A DNA stretch of 64,000 bases from Povalibacter uvarum. GTDB lineage: Bacteria; Pseudomonadota; Gammaproteobacteria; Steroidobacterales; Steroidobacteraceae. The first letter of the stretch is position 1. Every line of letters begins with the position of its first letter. The stretch covers positions 248,001 to 312,000 of the forward strand of contig NZ_JACHHZ010000004.1 of NCBI RefSeq assembly GCF_014202975.1, read 5' to 3'. Shown one piece after another: positions 16,058 through 25,892 of this stretch. The translations under genes and the position numbers were made by a program. The notes beneath the pieces are model-generated. The model was given only the letters and a program-made list of their open reading frames with translations. It was not told where the DNA came from and searched no databases.

Positions 16058-18238
16058 ATGGGATCAGGGGTTCGAACGACTGCAGGAATCCTGAAGCAGC
16101 TGGTGCTGTCAGCAGCGGCTGTTGCGGTGTTCGCCGGACCGGCACGTGCCGAAGACGGCTACGACTTGTGGCTGCGATACAAGCCGATCGAGAGCGCGGC
16201 CCAGCGACAGTCCCGCTCATTCGCAACCCAGATCGCGGGGCAGACAGAAACGCCGACCTTGCGAGCCGCTGCGGCGGAACTCAGTCGCGGTCTTGCAGGC
16301 ATGCTCGGAACGGCGCCCACTGTGTCGGGCTCGGTCACCAGTGACGGAGCAGTGCTGCTGGGCACGCCGACTTCCTCTTCTGAAATAGCGGCTCTCAAGC
16401 TGGGTCTCGACCGGGTTGGCGACGAAGGCTATGTGCTGCGTTCGACGACGGTGAACGGCCGTCGCGCGACAGTCGTCGCCGCCCGATCCGATGTGGGCGT
16501 CCTGTACGGTGCCTTTCATCTGCTGCGGCTGTTCCAGACGCGCGCGTCGCTGGACAACCTCGATGTCGTCGAGTCGCCCCGCGTGCAGTTCCGGATACTC
16601 AATCATTGGGACAACCTCGACGGCACCGTCGAGCGCGGTTACTCCGGCGCATCTCTCTGGGACTGGCACAAACTGCCTGACTATCTGGACCCGCGTTACA
16701 CCGACTACGCACGAGCGAACGCTTCGCTCGGCATCAACGCCACGGTGCTGACGAACGTCAACGCGAACGCGACGGCGCTGACAGCGCCCTATCTCGACAA
16801 AGCGGCCGCGCTCGCAGGTGTGCTGCGACCCTACGGAATCCGTGTGTTCCTGACCGCGCGATTCAGCGCGCCAATCGAGATCGGCGGATTGAAGACGGCG
16901 GATCCGCTCGATCCGGCGGTCGCGGCCTGGTGGAAAACGAAGGTCGCCGAGATCTATCGCCACATTCCTGACTTCGGCGGTTTCCTCGTCAAAGCCAACT
17001 CCGAAGGACAGCCTGGACCGCAGGACTACGGTCGCTCGCATGCCGACGGCGCGAACATGCTGGCCGATGCGCTCGCGCCGCATCGCGGTGTCGTCATGTG
17101 GCGTGCGTTCGTCTACTCGCACGAAGAGCCTGACGATCGCGCCAAGCAGGCGTACAGCGAGTTCGTACCGCTCGACGGCAAGTTCCGCGACAACGTGCTG
17201 CTGCAGGTGAAGAACGGCGCGATCGATTTCCAACCGCGCGAGCCGTTCCATCCGCTCTTCGGTGCGATGCCGAAGACGCCGCTCATGATGGAGTTCCAGA
17301 TCACGAAGGAATACCTGGGCTTCGCAACGCACCTCGTCTATCTCGCGCCGATGTATCGCGAGACGCTCGACGCCGACACGTGGCGCAAGGGTAAGGGTTC
17401 GACGGTCGAGAAAGTGGTCGACGGTTCCTTGCACGGCTATCGCCGTACCGGCATCGCGGGCGTCGCCAACATTGGTGCTGACCGCAACTGGTCGGGATCG
17501 CATTTCGACCAGGCGAACTGGTACGCCTTTGGCCGGCTCGCGTGGAATCCTTCGTTGTCGTCGGAAGCGATTGCCGAAGAATGGACGCGTATGACGTTCT
17601 CGAACGAACCGGCGGTCGTGGAGCCCGTCGTGCAGATGATGCTGCGATCGCGCGAAGCCGCCGTCGACTACATGACACCGCTCGGTCTGCATCACCTGAT
17701 GGGTCGCGGACATCACTATGGTCCCGGGCCGTGGGTCGAAGGCGGGCCGCGCGCCGACTGGACATCGGTCTACTACCATCGCGCCGACGCACGAGGCATC
17801 GGCTTCGACAGAACGGCAACGGGCAGCAACGCGATCGCTCAATACGCGCCGGAAGTCGCCGCCGAGTTCGGCGATCTCAAGCGGTGCCCGGAGAAGTTTC
17901 TTCTCTGGTTCCACCACGTGCCGTGGGACTACCGCGTGCAATCGCGACGCACGCTGTGGGATGAGCTCGTCGTGACGTACACGCGAGGTGTCCAATCCGT
18001 TGGTGACATGCGCAAAACCTGGTCCACACTCACGCCATACGTCGACTCCGGGCGTCATGCGCAGGTGGCGGCCTTCCTGACGATTCAGGAGAAGGAAGCG
18101 CAGTGGTGGCGCGACGCATCGATTGCGTACTTCAAGACCTTCTCGAAGCGTCCCTTGCCGAAAGGCTTCGCTGAGCCGGCGCATTCGCTCGACTACTACA
18201 AGGCACTGGAATTTCCACATGCGCCGGGTCATCACTGA
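16058..18238 (+). CDS. GH67 alpha-glucuronidase, exported
   Basis: This 726-residue GH67 enzyme releases (4-O-methyl-)glucuronic acid from the non-reducing end of glucuronoxylan oligosaccharides. The N-terminus [17 protein letters not shown] is a clear signal peptide. The N-terminal beta-sandwich is followed by a TIM barrel with the entry motif [16 protein letters not shown]. The candidate acid Glu316 is in KANSEGQPG and the candidate base pair is Asp390 ([10 protein letters not shown]) and Glu418 (FQITKEYLG), spaced 28 residues apart as in known GH67 enzymes. Many GH67 enzymes are cytoplasmic, so the signal peptide points to periplasmic action. ATG 16058 follows GAGG. It heads a six-gene operon and overlaps the next gene by 20 bp. 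Confidence 0.95.
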   Translation: MGSGVRTTAGILKQLVLSAAAVAVFAGPARAEDGYDLWLRYKPIESAAQRQSRSFATQIAGQTETPTLRAAAAELSRGLAGMLGTAPTVSGSVTSDGAVLLGTPTSSSEIAALKLGLDRVGDEGYVLRSTTVNGRRATVVAARSDVGVLYGAFHLLRLFQTRASLDNLDVVESPRVQFRILNHWDNLDGTVERGYSGASLWDWHKLPDYLDPRYTDYARANASLGINATVLTNVNANATALTAPYLDKAAALAGVLRPYGIRVFLTARFSAPIEIGGLKTADPLDPAVAAWWKTKVAEIYRHIPDFGGFLVKANSEGQPGPQDYGRSHADGANMLADALAPHRGVVMWRAFVYSHEEPDDRAKQAYSEFVPLDGKFRDNVLLQVKNGAIDFQPREPFHPLFGAMPKTPLMMEFQITKEYLGFATHLVYLAPMYRETLDADTWRKGKGSTVEKVVDGSLHGYRRTGIAGVANIGADRNWSGSHFDQANWYAFGRLAWNPSLSSEAIAEEWTRMTFSNEPAVVEPVVQMMLRSREAAVDYMTPLGLHHLMGRGHHYGPGPWVEGGPRADWTSVYYHRADARGIGFDRTATGSNAIAQYAPEVAAEFGDLKRCPEKFLLWFHHVPWDYRVQSRRTLWDELVVTYTRGVQSVGDMRKTWSTLTPYVDSGRHAQVAAFLTIQEKEAQWWRDASIAYFKTFSKRPLPKGFAEPAHSLDYYKALEFPHAPGHH

Positions 18239-20243
18239 GATCCGGCGTTCGCGGGCGTCGATGGCGCTTGTCGCGGTTCTCGCGGCGTCCAACGCATGGG
18301 CAGGGCCGCTCCTGCATCCGGTGTTCCAGGATCACGCTGTCCTCCAGCGCGATCAGTCCGTGAGCATCTGGGGCACGGCGGCGGCCAACGATTCCGTGAC
18401 GATTTCTCTCGGCGCTCATACCGCCACGGCACGAGCCGACGACTCCGGCAACTGGAAGGCATCGTTGCCCGCGATGCCGGCTGGCGGTCCGTTCAATCTC
18501 ACAGCGAGTGCGAGCTCGGGCTCGACTCAAACCGTCAGCGATGTGCTCGTCGGTGATGTGTGGCTCTGTTCGGGACAGTCGAACATGGTGTTGCCGGTGC
18601 ATCGAGCGCTCGATTCGCGTTCGGAGATCGCGGGATCAGCCAACGACGCGATTCGCATGCTGACCGTCGATCTCGCGAATGCAGTGCACCCACGGACACA
18701 GTTCGCAGCGCCTGCGCAATGGCGAATTGCGGGGCCGGACACGGTCGCTGAGTTCTCGGCGACGTGCTTCTATTTCGCTCGCGAACTTCAGAAGACGGCG
18801 AAGGTGCCGATGGGTCTCATCACTTCGGCCTGGGGCGGTTCGAAGATCGAAGCGTGGATGAGCGCGCAAGGACTTCGAGACGCGGGCGGCTACGATGTCG
18901 CGCTCGATGTGCTTTCGATTCGGCGAACCGATGTCGACGCGGCGGCCAAGCGCTGGGGCGCGGAATGGGAAGGCTGGTGGCATCGACAGCCGGCGACGCG
19001 AAACACTGTGGATCCGTGGGCGACGAAGATGACCGCATCGCAGTGGCGCACCGCACGGGCTGGACTGGGGCATTGGGAGAATTGGGGTGTGCCCGAGCTG
19101 CAGCGCTACAACGGAGCGCTGTGGTACCGCACGACCGCATCTGTGTCGGCGCAACAAGCGAAACAACGAGCGAGGCTCGTGATCGGCGGCGTCGATGAGG
19201 CTGACCAGACCTGGGTGAACGGCCGCGCGGTCGGCAACGATATGGGTTTCTCCGATGCTGCCGCGAACGACAAGTTCAGCAAGTTGCCACGCGGACCTCG
19301 AGCCTACTATCTGAATGCCGGCACACTACGGGCGGGCGAGAACGTCGTTGTCATCAGCGTACTGGATACTTACGCCAACGGTGGTCTCTACGGTGCCGCG
19401 TCGCAAAGAGCGATTCAGTTCGAGGATGGCTCCGCCGTGGCACTCGATCGCGAATGGTTCTACCAGTTGCCGCCGCGTGGAGCGCAGACGCCACCGCGTG
19501 CCCCTTGGGAAGCAACGGCCGGTGTCACGACGATCTACAACGCGATGATCGCGCCGATTGCGAACTACAGCATTCGCGGCGTGGCCTGGTATCAAGGCGA
19601 ATCCAACACGGACGAAGCCGGCCGCTACCAGAGTCTTCTCGGTCATTTCATGACCGATTGGCGCAGGGTCTTCGCAACGCCTGATCTTCCATTCCTGATC
19701 GTGCAGCTTGCCAACTTCGGCACACCGCCGACGATGCCCGGCGAAAGCAACTGGGCCGCGCTGCGTGAGGCGCAGAGACAAGCCGTCGCAGCAGACAAGC
19801 ACGCAGGGCTCGCGATCGCCATCGACATCGGCGATCGCTACGACATTCATCCTGCCAACAAGCAGGAGGTTGGCCGGCGCCTGGCGCGTGCGGCGCGACG
19901 CTTGGTGTATGGCGAGACAATCGCTGCATCCGGACCGATTCCTGTGGAAGTCGCGCGAGAGGGGGACCGCGCGATCATCCGATTCGGCGACGTCGATCGA
20001 CGTCTCATCAGCTACGGCACCGATCATCCGATCGGGTTCGAGCTATGCGGATCCGAAGCCGGGACTTGCCGCTTTGCCGAGGCGACGCTGGACGGCAGTC
20101 GTGTGACGTTGAGGACGGAAGCGCCGGCAACCCGAGTTCGCTACTGCTGGGCCGACAGCCCTGTCTGCACGCTGTATGACGAGTCGGGCTTGCCGGCGGG
20201 ACCGTTCGAGCTGTCGATCGGTTCAAGCTCGCCGAGTCATTGA
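18219..20243 (+). CDS. Sialate O-acetylesterase-like (SASA) carbohydrate esterase, probable acetylxylan esterase
   Basis: This is a 674-residue SGNH-fold esterase. The signal peptide [17 protein letters not shown] follows ATG 18219, which overlaps the GH67 end, so translation is probably coupled. The nucleophile Ser121 is in [10 protein letters not shown], a second block WYQGESNT lies near 457-464, and the His of [13 protein letters not shown] near 545 completes the triad. A beta-sandwich-like insert (about 285-410, [15 protein letters not shown]) splits the hydrolase domain, as in other SASA proteins. The family removes acetyl groups from sialic acids or xylose residues. Between an alpha-glucuronidase and xylosidases, deacetylation of acetyl-glucuronoxylan fragments is the natural inference. 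Confidence 0.86.
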   Translation: MRRVITEIRRSRASMALVAVLAASNAWAGPLLHPVFQDHAVLQRDQSVSIWGTAAANDSVTISLGAHTATARADDSGNWKASLPAMPAGGPFNLTASASSGSTQTVSDVLVGDVWLCSGQSNMVLPVHRALDSRSEIAGSANDAIRMLTVDLANAVHPRTQFAAPAQWRIAGPDTVAEFSATCFYFARELQKTAKVPMGLITSAWGGSKIEAWMSAQGLRDAGGYDVALDVLSIRRTDVDAAAKRWGAEWEGWWHRQPATRNTVDPWATKMTASQWRTARAGLGHWENWGVPELQRYNGALWYRTTASVSAQQAKQRARLVIGGVDEADQTWVNGRAVGNDMGFSDAAANDKFSKLPRGPRAYYLNAGTLRAGENVVVISVLDTYANGGLYGAASQRAIQFEDGSAVALDREWFYQLPPRGAQTPPRAPWEATAGVTTIYNAMIAPIANYSIRGVAWYQGESNTDEAGRYQSLLGHFMTDWRRVFATPDLPFLIVQLANFGTPPTMPGESNWAALREAQRQAVAADKHAGLAIAIDIGDRYDIHPANKQEVGRRLARAARRLVYGETIAASGPIPVEVAREGDRAIIRFGDVDRRLISYGTDHPIGFELCGSEAGTCRFAEATLDGSRVTLRTEAPATRVRYCWADSPVCTLYDESGLPAGPFELSIGSSSPSH

Positions 20244-20271
20244 TGTCGATCCGCCATTGCGAGGTTCTTCG

Positions 20272-21531
20272 ATGAGCACTTCCCCCTCTTCCCAGGCGCA
20301 ACCGGCAGGTTCGACGCGCGACCGCGAGATCGTCGATGCACGTGTGATCGTGACGTGCCCGGGGCGCAACTTCGTCACGCTGCGCATCGAAACGCGTGCA
20401 GGTGTGGTGGGCCTCGGAGATGCCACGCTGAATGGCCGCGAGCTCGCCGTCGCCTCCTATCTCACCGACCATGTCGTGCCGAATCTCATCGGTCGCGATG
20501 CGGGCAGGATCGAGGATACCTGGCAGTTCTTCTATCGCGGCGCCTATTGGCGACGCGGCCCGGTGACGATGACGGCCATCGCGGCTGTCGATATGGCCCT
20601 TTGGGACATCGTCGCGAAGCTCGCAGGCATGCCGCTGTATCAATTGCTCGGTGGGCGCTCACGTGACGGCGCCCTCGTTTACGGTCATGCGAGCGGCGCA
20701 ACCATCGATGAGACGAGCGAAGCGGTCGGGCGCTTCAAAGAGCAGGGCTATCTCGCGATTCGGGCGCAGAGCGGCGTTCCCGGCCTGAAGAAGAACTACG
20801 GGGTCACGAACGAGAAGTACGCATACGAACCGGCGGAGAGTGCGCTGCCTGCTGAAACTGTCTGGTCGACGCCGAGCTACCTGAGCAGCACTCCCAGGTT
20901 GTTCGAGCGCTTGCGTCGCGATCACGGCGAAGAGATCGAGTTGCTGCACGACGTGCACCATCGCTTGACGCCGATCGAGGCCGCGCGACTCGCCCGCGAC
21001 CTCGAGCCGTATCGACTCTTCTGGCTGGAAGACCCGACGCCGGCGGAGAACCAGGCGGCGTTCGAAGTCATTCGCCGTCACTCCGTCACACCCATCGCGA
21101 CCGGCGAAGTCTTCAACTCGATCTGGGATTGCAAGGAGCTGATCGAGAAGCAGCTCATCGACTACATCCGTACGACGCTGGTTCACGCCGGTGGCATCAC
21201 GCATGTACGGCGCATAGCGGATCTCGCAGCCCTCTATCGGGTTCGTACCGGCTTCCACGGTGCGACCGATCTGTCGCCGGTCTGCATGGGTGCGGCATTG
21301 CACTTCGATACTTGGGTGCCGAACTTCGGGATTCAGGAGTTCATGCGGCATTCGCCGGAAACGCTCGCCGTCTTTCCTCATGACTACGAGTTTCGCGCCG
21401 GTCGTCTCCACTGCGGCGAATCGCCGGGTCATGGCGTGACGATCGACGAGGAGCTCGCGAAGAAATACCCCTACTCGCCGAAGCAACTGCCGATCGCGCG
21501 TCTGGAAGACGGCACGATGTGGGACTGGTAA
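20272..21531 (+). CDS. manD: D-mannonate dehydratase, ManD type (enolase superfamily)
   Basis: This 419-residue enolase-superfamily enzyme starts at ATG 20272, with the conserved body beginning [17 protein letters not shown]. From memory it resembles characterised ManD throughout. Metal-ligand candidates are Asp227 (LLHDVHH), Glu253 (WLEDPTP) and Glu279 (ATGEVFN), each 26 residues apart, and the C-terminus ends [11 protein letters not shown] as in ManD. It converts D-mannonate to 2-keto-3-deoxy-D-gluconate in the cytoplasm. With the fructuronate reductase-like gene at 11.3 kb it forms the last steps of glucuronate catabolism, fed by the GH67 enzyme. RspA-like paralogues are an alternative, but the locus supports ManD. 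Confidence 0.9.
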   Translation: MSTSPSSQAQPAGSTRDREIVDARVIVTCPGRNFVTLRIETRAGVVGLGDATLNGRELAVASYLTDHVVPNLIGRDAGRIEDTWQFFYRGAYWRRGPVTMTAIAAVDMALWDIVAKLAGMPLYQLLGGRSRDGALVYGHASGATIDETSEAVGRFKEQGYLAIRAQSGVPGLKKNYGVTNEKYAYEPAESALPAETVWSTPSYLSSTPRLFERLRRDHGEEIELLHDVHHRLTPIEAARLARDLEPYRLFWLEDPTPAENQAAFEVIRRHSVTPIATGEVFNSIWDCKELIEKQLIDYIRTTLVHAGGITHVRRIADLAALYRVRTGFHGATDLSPVCMGAALHFDTWVPNFGIQEFMRHSPETLAVFPHDYEFRAGRLHCGESPGHGVTIDEELAKKYPYSPKQLPIARLEDGTMWDW

Positions 21532-21542
21532 GCGGGCGCATC

Positions 21543-23219
21543 GTGCACCGCAGAGGTCCACGTTGGCTGCGTGCGATGGCGTTGCTGTGCGCCAGCGTCT
21601 GTTCGTGCGCGAGTGCCGAGACGGTTTACTTCGACTGGTTCGAGTATCGAGGCAACGACAGCGTCTTCGAAGCGCCGCTGGCGAAAGGGGGGTATCGCAA
21701 TCCCATCATTGCCGGTTTCCATCCCGACCCGAGCGTCACACGCGCCGGCGACAAGTTCTATCTCGTCAACTCGACGTTTGCCTACTTTCCCGGGATTCCG
21801 GTTTTCGAAAGCAACGATCTCGTGCATTGGCGCCAGCTCGGCAATGTCATCGATCGACCGCCACAACTGGGTTTCGCCGGCATCGGCATCTCGCGCGGCG
21901 TATTCGCTCCCGCCATCGATTTCCATGACGGGACGTTCTACGTGATCAACACGGCCGTCGACAGCGGCGGCAACTTCTTCGTCACGGCGAAAGATCCCGC
22001 GGGTCCCTGGTCTGACCCAAAGTGGCTGCCGCAGATCGACGGCATCGATCCGTCGTTCTTCTTCGACGACGATGGCAAGGCCTACGTGACGAGCAATGGA
22101 CCGCCTGAGGGCCAGCCGCTCTACGAAGGTCATCGTGCAATCTGGCTCCAGGAGTTCGATGTCGCCAGAGGCTCGCTGGTCGGGCCGCGCAAAGTCCTCG
22201 TCAACGGCGGTGTCGATCTTGCAAAGCAGCCGATCTGGATCGAAGGGCCGCACATATATAAGCGCGCGGGCTGGTACTACCTGATGTGCGCCGAAGGCGG
22301 CACGGGGATCAATCATTCCGAAGTGATCTTTCGCAGCCGCTCTGCGTGGGGTCCGTACGAGTCGTATGCGGGCAATCCGATCCTCACGCAGCGCGATCTA
22401 CCCGCGGACAGGGCGAATCCCGTCATCAACGCGGGGCACGCGGATCTGGTGGAAGGCCCGGACGGCAGTTGGTGGGCCGTCTTCCTCGGATCTCGCGCCT
22501 ATGGCAAAGGCAACTACAACACCGGTCGCGAGACTTTTCTGCTGCCGGTCAGATGGCAGGACGGCTGGCCGATCATTCTCGACCCGGGCACCGCGATTCC
22601 GTATTTGCTGCCGGGACCGGCCTTCATGAAGGGAGGAGACCAGGCGCCACTCACAGGCAACTTCACCTGGCGCGATGAGTTCGATCGACCCACGCTCGAC
22701 ACCGCATGGCTGCAGGTTCGCGTGCCGAAGCAATCATGGTTCGATCTGACGACACGCAAGGGCATGCTGGCGATGGAGCCGCTGCCGATCGGACTCGATG
22801 CGCTCGAGAATCCATCTTTCCTTGCACGCCGCCAGCAGCACACGAAGTTCGAGGCAAGCTTGCGCGTTCAGGTCCCCGGTGCGATGGGAACTGCGGCGGG
22901 CATTGCCGCTTTCCAGAAGGAGACGCATTGGTACTTCTTCGGCACCCGACGCACCCCGACTCAGCTCGAAGTCTTTCTCGAGCGGCGCTCGAATGGTGAG
23001 ATCGAGACGATCGCGCGAGCATCGCTCGCCGATGTGCCGCAGATTCAGCTCAGAGTCATCGGCGACGGCGGCTCGTATTCTTTCCACTACGACGCGGGTG
23101 AGGGGTGGCGCCCGCTTCGGGGAAACGACGACGGCTCGATCCTGAGCACGGAAGTCGCCGGCGGATTCGTAGGAACTGTCATCGGGCCGTATGCCCGCAG
23201 TGAATCGATCAACAAGTAA
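21543..23219 (+). CDS. GH43 beta-xylosidase / arabinofuranosidase, exported
   Basis: This is a GH43 five-bladed propeller with a C-terminal beta-sandwich. The three acidic residues expected in GH43 are Asp62 (FHPDPSV), Asp169 (GIDPSFF) and Glu234 (IEGPHIY), counted from GTG 21543. That start gives a good signal peptide (RGPRWLRAMALLCASVCSCASA); GTG 21519 overlapping manD and ATG 21576 are alternatives. The C-terminal region (about 385-555) looks like the concanavalin-type domain common in GH43 xylosidases. Trimming of xylose or arabinose from xylo-oligosaccharides in the periplasm is inferred from the neighbours, and the subfamily cannot be fixed here. The next gene starts 9 bp after the stop. 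Confidence 0.9.
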   Translation: MHRRGPRWLRAMALLCASVCSCASAETVYFDWFEYRGNDSVFEAPLAKGGYRNPIIAGFHPDPSVTRAGDKFYLVNSTFAYFPGIPVFESNDLVHWRQLGNVIDRPPQLGFAGIGISRGVFAPAIDFHDGTFYVINTAVDSGGNFFVTAKDPAGPWSDPKWLPQIDGIDPSFFFDDDGKAYVTSNGPPEGQPLYEGHRAIWLQEFDVARGSLVGPRKVLVNGGVDLAKQPIWIEGPHIYKRAGWYYLMCAEGGTGINHSEVIFRSRSAWGPYESYAGNPILTQRDLPADRANPVINAGHADLVEGPDGSWWAVFLGSRAYGKGNYNTGRETFLLPVRWQDGWPIILDPGTAIPYLLPGPAFMKGGDQAPLTGNFTWRDEFDRPTLDTAWLQVRVPKQSWFDLTTRKGMLAMEPLPIGLDALENPSFLARRQQHTKFEASLRVQVPGAMGTAAGIAAFQKETHWYFFGTRRTPTQLEVFLERRSNGEIETIARASLADVPQIQLRVIGDGGSYSFHYDAGEGWRPLRGNDDGSILSTEVAGGFVGTVIGPYARSESINK

Positions 23220-23228
23220 GGTGCACCC

Positions 23229-25892
23229 ATGACGAAACGCACGCGCGTCATCGCGATCGCGACATTCATTGCAACTGTCGCGTGCGCGGTCCCGGCGATC
23301 GCGGACCAGCCCGTTTACCTGGATCTCGATCGGACCTTCGAGGAGCGCGCTGCCGATCTCGTATCGCGCATGACGCTCGAAGAGAAGGTCGGCCAGTTGG
23401 GCAACAACGCACCCGCGATCCCGCGTCTCGACGTTCCTGCGTACGAGTGGTGGAACGAGGCGTTGCATGGAGTTGCTCGTGCGGGTTCGGCGACGGTGTT
23501 CCCGCAGGCGATCGGCCTTGCCGCGACGTTCGATCCCGATCTGATGCATGAGGTTGCTACGGTCATCAGCGACGAGGGTCGCGCGAAGCATCACGACTTC
23601 GCGCGTCGCGGCCTGCGAAATCGCTATCAGGGCCTCACGTTCTGGTCTCCGAACATCAACATCTTTCGCGATCCGCGCTGGGGGCGGGGCCAGGAAACTT
23701 ACGGAGAAGATCCGTATCTCACCGCGAGAATGGGTGTCGAGTTCGTGAAGGGACTGCAAGGCGACGATCCGAAGTATCGCAAGGTCGATGCGACCGCCAA
23801 GCACTTTGCGGTTCACAGCGGACCGGAAGCGGACAGGCATCACTTCGACGCGCGGCCGACGGAGCGTGATCTGTACGAGACCTATCTGCCCGCGTTCCAG
23901 GCGCTCGTGCAGGAGGCGAAGGTGGCGTCCGTGATGGGTGCGTACAACCGCGTCAATGGCGAGTCGGCATCGGCGAGTCCGCGCTTGCTGCAACAGGTCC
24001 TGCGCAAGGATTGGGGCTTCGATGGCTATGTCGTATCGGACTGTGATTCCATCGAAGACATCTTCCTTCATCACAAGATCGTCGGGACGGCGGAAGAAGC
24101 CGCAGCGCTCGGCGTGAAGTACGGATGCAATCTCGATTGCGGCAAGACCTACGACGCGCTGTTGCCCGCGGTGCGCCAGGGACTGATCGCGGAGAAGGAT
24201 CTCGATGCGGCGCTGGTGCCGCTCATGCTGACGCGTATGCGCCTGGGCATGTTCGACCCAGTGGAGCGCGTGCGGTGGGCGCAGATTCCGTACAGCGTGA
24301 ATCAGGCGCCGGCTCACGATGCATTGGCTCTTCGCACTGCGCAATCGTCGATCGTGCTGCTGAAGAACTCCGGTGTGCTGCCACTGTCGCGCGATGTCGG
24401 CAGCATTGCAGTGATTGGCCCGACCGCCGACGAAGTGATGTCGCTGCTGGGTAACTACTATGGAACGCCAGCCGCGCCGACGACGATCCTCCAGGGCATT
24501 CGCGAAGCGGCCGGACCGCAGACCAAAGTGACTTACGCCCGTGGCGCCGATCTCGTGGAAGGCCGCGAGGAACCGCGTGCCACTCCGTTGATCGATCCGG
24601 CCTACCTGCGTCCTGCCGCGAGTTCACAAGAACGCGGGCTCAAGGGCGAGTACTTCCAGGGGCGTGATTTCACGGGCTCACCCGTCCTCACGCGTGTCGA
24701 TTCGCGCATCTCGTTTCGCTGGGATCGGGGCTCGCCGACTGACGATCTCGTTGCACGGGGTGAGCTCTCTGCTGCGAATGCGCTGAGCGGCGATGATTTC
24801 AGCGTGCGCTGGACAGGGCAGCTGCTGCCTCCCGTGTCGGGTCGCTATGAGCTGAGCGTCGGAGCGAATGACGGCTTCAAGCTGTTCGTCGATGGACGCG
24901 TCGTCGCTGAAGCCTGGGATCTGAATCCGAGATTGCAGAGTCGCAGCGCCTTCGTCGATCTGGAGGCGGGCAAGGCATATGAGATCAAGCTCGAGTACTT
25001 CGAAGACATTCGCGACGCGGAAGTGCGCCTGTCGTGGCAGTTGCCCGGCGCGAAACCTCCGTTTGAGGCGGCCCTCGATGCCGCCCGAGCTTCGGACGTC
25101 GTCGTGTTCGTCGGCGGATTGACGGGCGATGTCGAAGGCGAAGAGATGAAGGTGAACTATCCCGGCTTCGCGGGCGGCGATCGCACGGATCTGCGCTTGC
25201 CGGGAACGCAGCAGAAACTCCTCGAAGCATTGCACGCGACGGGCAAGCCCGTTGTGCTGGTGCTGACGACTGGTTCCGCGATCGCAGTCGATTGGGCGCA
25301 ATCGACCCTGCCGGCCATTCTGGTGGCGTGGTATCCCGGTCAGCGCGGCGGCAATGCAGTCGCGGATGTATTGTTCGGAACCGCGAATCCCGCGGGCCGG
25401 TTGCCGGTGACGTTCTATCGCGCCGATGAAAAGCTGCCGGCGTTCGACGACTACAGCATGAAGGGGCGCACCTATCGTTACTTCGAAGGCAAGCCGCTCT
25501 ATCCATTCGGCCACGGCCTGTCGTACACGCGCTTCGAGTACTCGAGCCTCGAGCTCGATCGTCGCAGCGTGGCGCCCGAAGGTACGGTGAAGGTGACGGC
25601 GAAGGTGAAGAACGTCGGGTCTCGTGCAGGCGATGAGGTCGTGCAGCTCTACGTAAGTCCCCTCGAGCCAGCTCGTCCGCGCGCTCGCCAGGAATTGCGC
25701 GGCATCGAGCGCATCACACTGCGGCCTGGCGAAGAGAAGGAAGTTGTCTTCACGGTGACGCCGCAGAAAGACTTGCGGCACTACGATCCGGAGCGCAAGG
25801 CCTATGCTGTCGATCCGGGCAAGTATGAAGTGCAGCTCGGTGCGTCGAGCGCCGACATCCGGCTGCGGCAGCCGGTGGCGGTGAGCCGATAG
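23229..25892 (+). CDS. GH3 beta-xylosidase/glucosidase with inserted PA14-like domain
   Basis: This 887-residue GH3 enzyme has a signal peptide ending VACAVPAIA. The barrel domain has the retaining nucleophile Asp271 in VVSDCDS and substrate-pocket motifs PRWGRGQETYGEDP and DATAKHFAVHSGPE. An inserted block (about 463-615, from GLKGEYFQGRDFTGSP to DAEVRLSWQLPG) has the appearance of a PA14 domain, which often shapes substrate choice in GH3 enzymes. A C-terminal FnIII-like domain (NVGSRAGDEVVQLYV) closes the protein. The WWNEALHGVARAG region resembles beta-xylosidase-type GH3 members. It is fifth in the GH67 operon; its TAG stop shares a base with the GTG start of the GH2 gene. Confidence 0.92.
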   Translation: MTKRTRVIAIATFIATVACAVPAIADQPVYLDLDRTFEERAADLVSRMTLEEKVGQLGNNAPAIPRLDVPAYEWWNEALHGVARAGSATVFPQAIGLAATFDPDLMHEVATVISDEGRAKHHDFARRGLRNRYQGLTFWSPNINIFRDPRWGRGQETYGEDPYLTARMGVEFVKGLQGDDPKYRKVDATAKHFAVHSGPEADRHHFDARPTERDLYETYLPAFQALVQEAKVASVMGAYNRVNGESASASPRLLQQVLRKDWGFDGYVVSDCDSIEDIFLHHKIVGTAEEAAALGVKYGCNLDCGKTYDALLPAVRQGLIAEKDLDAALVPLMLTRMRLGMFDPVERVRWAQIPYSVNQAPAHDALALRTAQSSIVLLKNSGVLPLSRDVGSIAVIGPTADEVMSLLGNYYGTPAAPTTILQGIREAAGPQTKVTYARGADLVEGREEPRATPLIDPAYLRPAASSQERGLKGEYFQGRDFTGSPVLTRVDSRISFRWDRGSPTDDLVARGELSAANALSGDDFSVRWTGQLLPPVSGRYELSVGANDGFKLFVDGRVVAEAWDLNPRLQSRSAFVDLEAGKAYEIKLEYFEDIRDAEVRLSWQLPGAKPPFEAALDAARASDVVVFVGGLTGDVEGEEMKVNYPGFAGGDRTDLRLPGTQQKLLEALHATGKPVVLVLTTGSAIAVDWAQSTLPAILVAWYPGQRGGNAVADVLFGTANPAGRLPVTFYRADEKLPAFDDYSMKGRTYRYFEGKPLYPFGHGLSYTRFEYSSLELDRRSVAPEGTVKVTAKVKNVGSRAGDEVVQLYVSPLEPARPRARQELRGIERITLRPGEEKEVVFTVTPQKDLRHYDPERKAYAVDPGKYEVQLGASSADIRLRQPVAVSR

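Noticed and set aside
16217-18292. A 691-residue open frame on the minus strand opposite GH67
   Set aside because: It is a mirror frame of a high-GC gene, lacks a ribosome site or family motif, and the sense gene is certain.
22734-24344. A 536-residue minus-strand frame across GH43 and GH3
   Set aside because: Spans two confident coding genes in antisense and has no motif.
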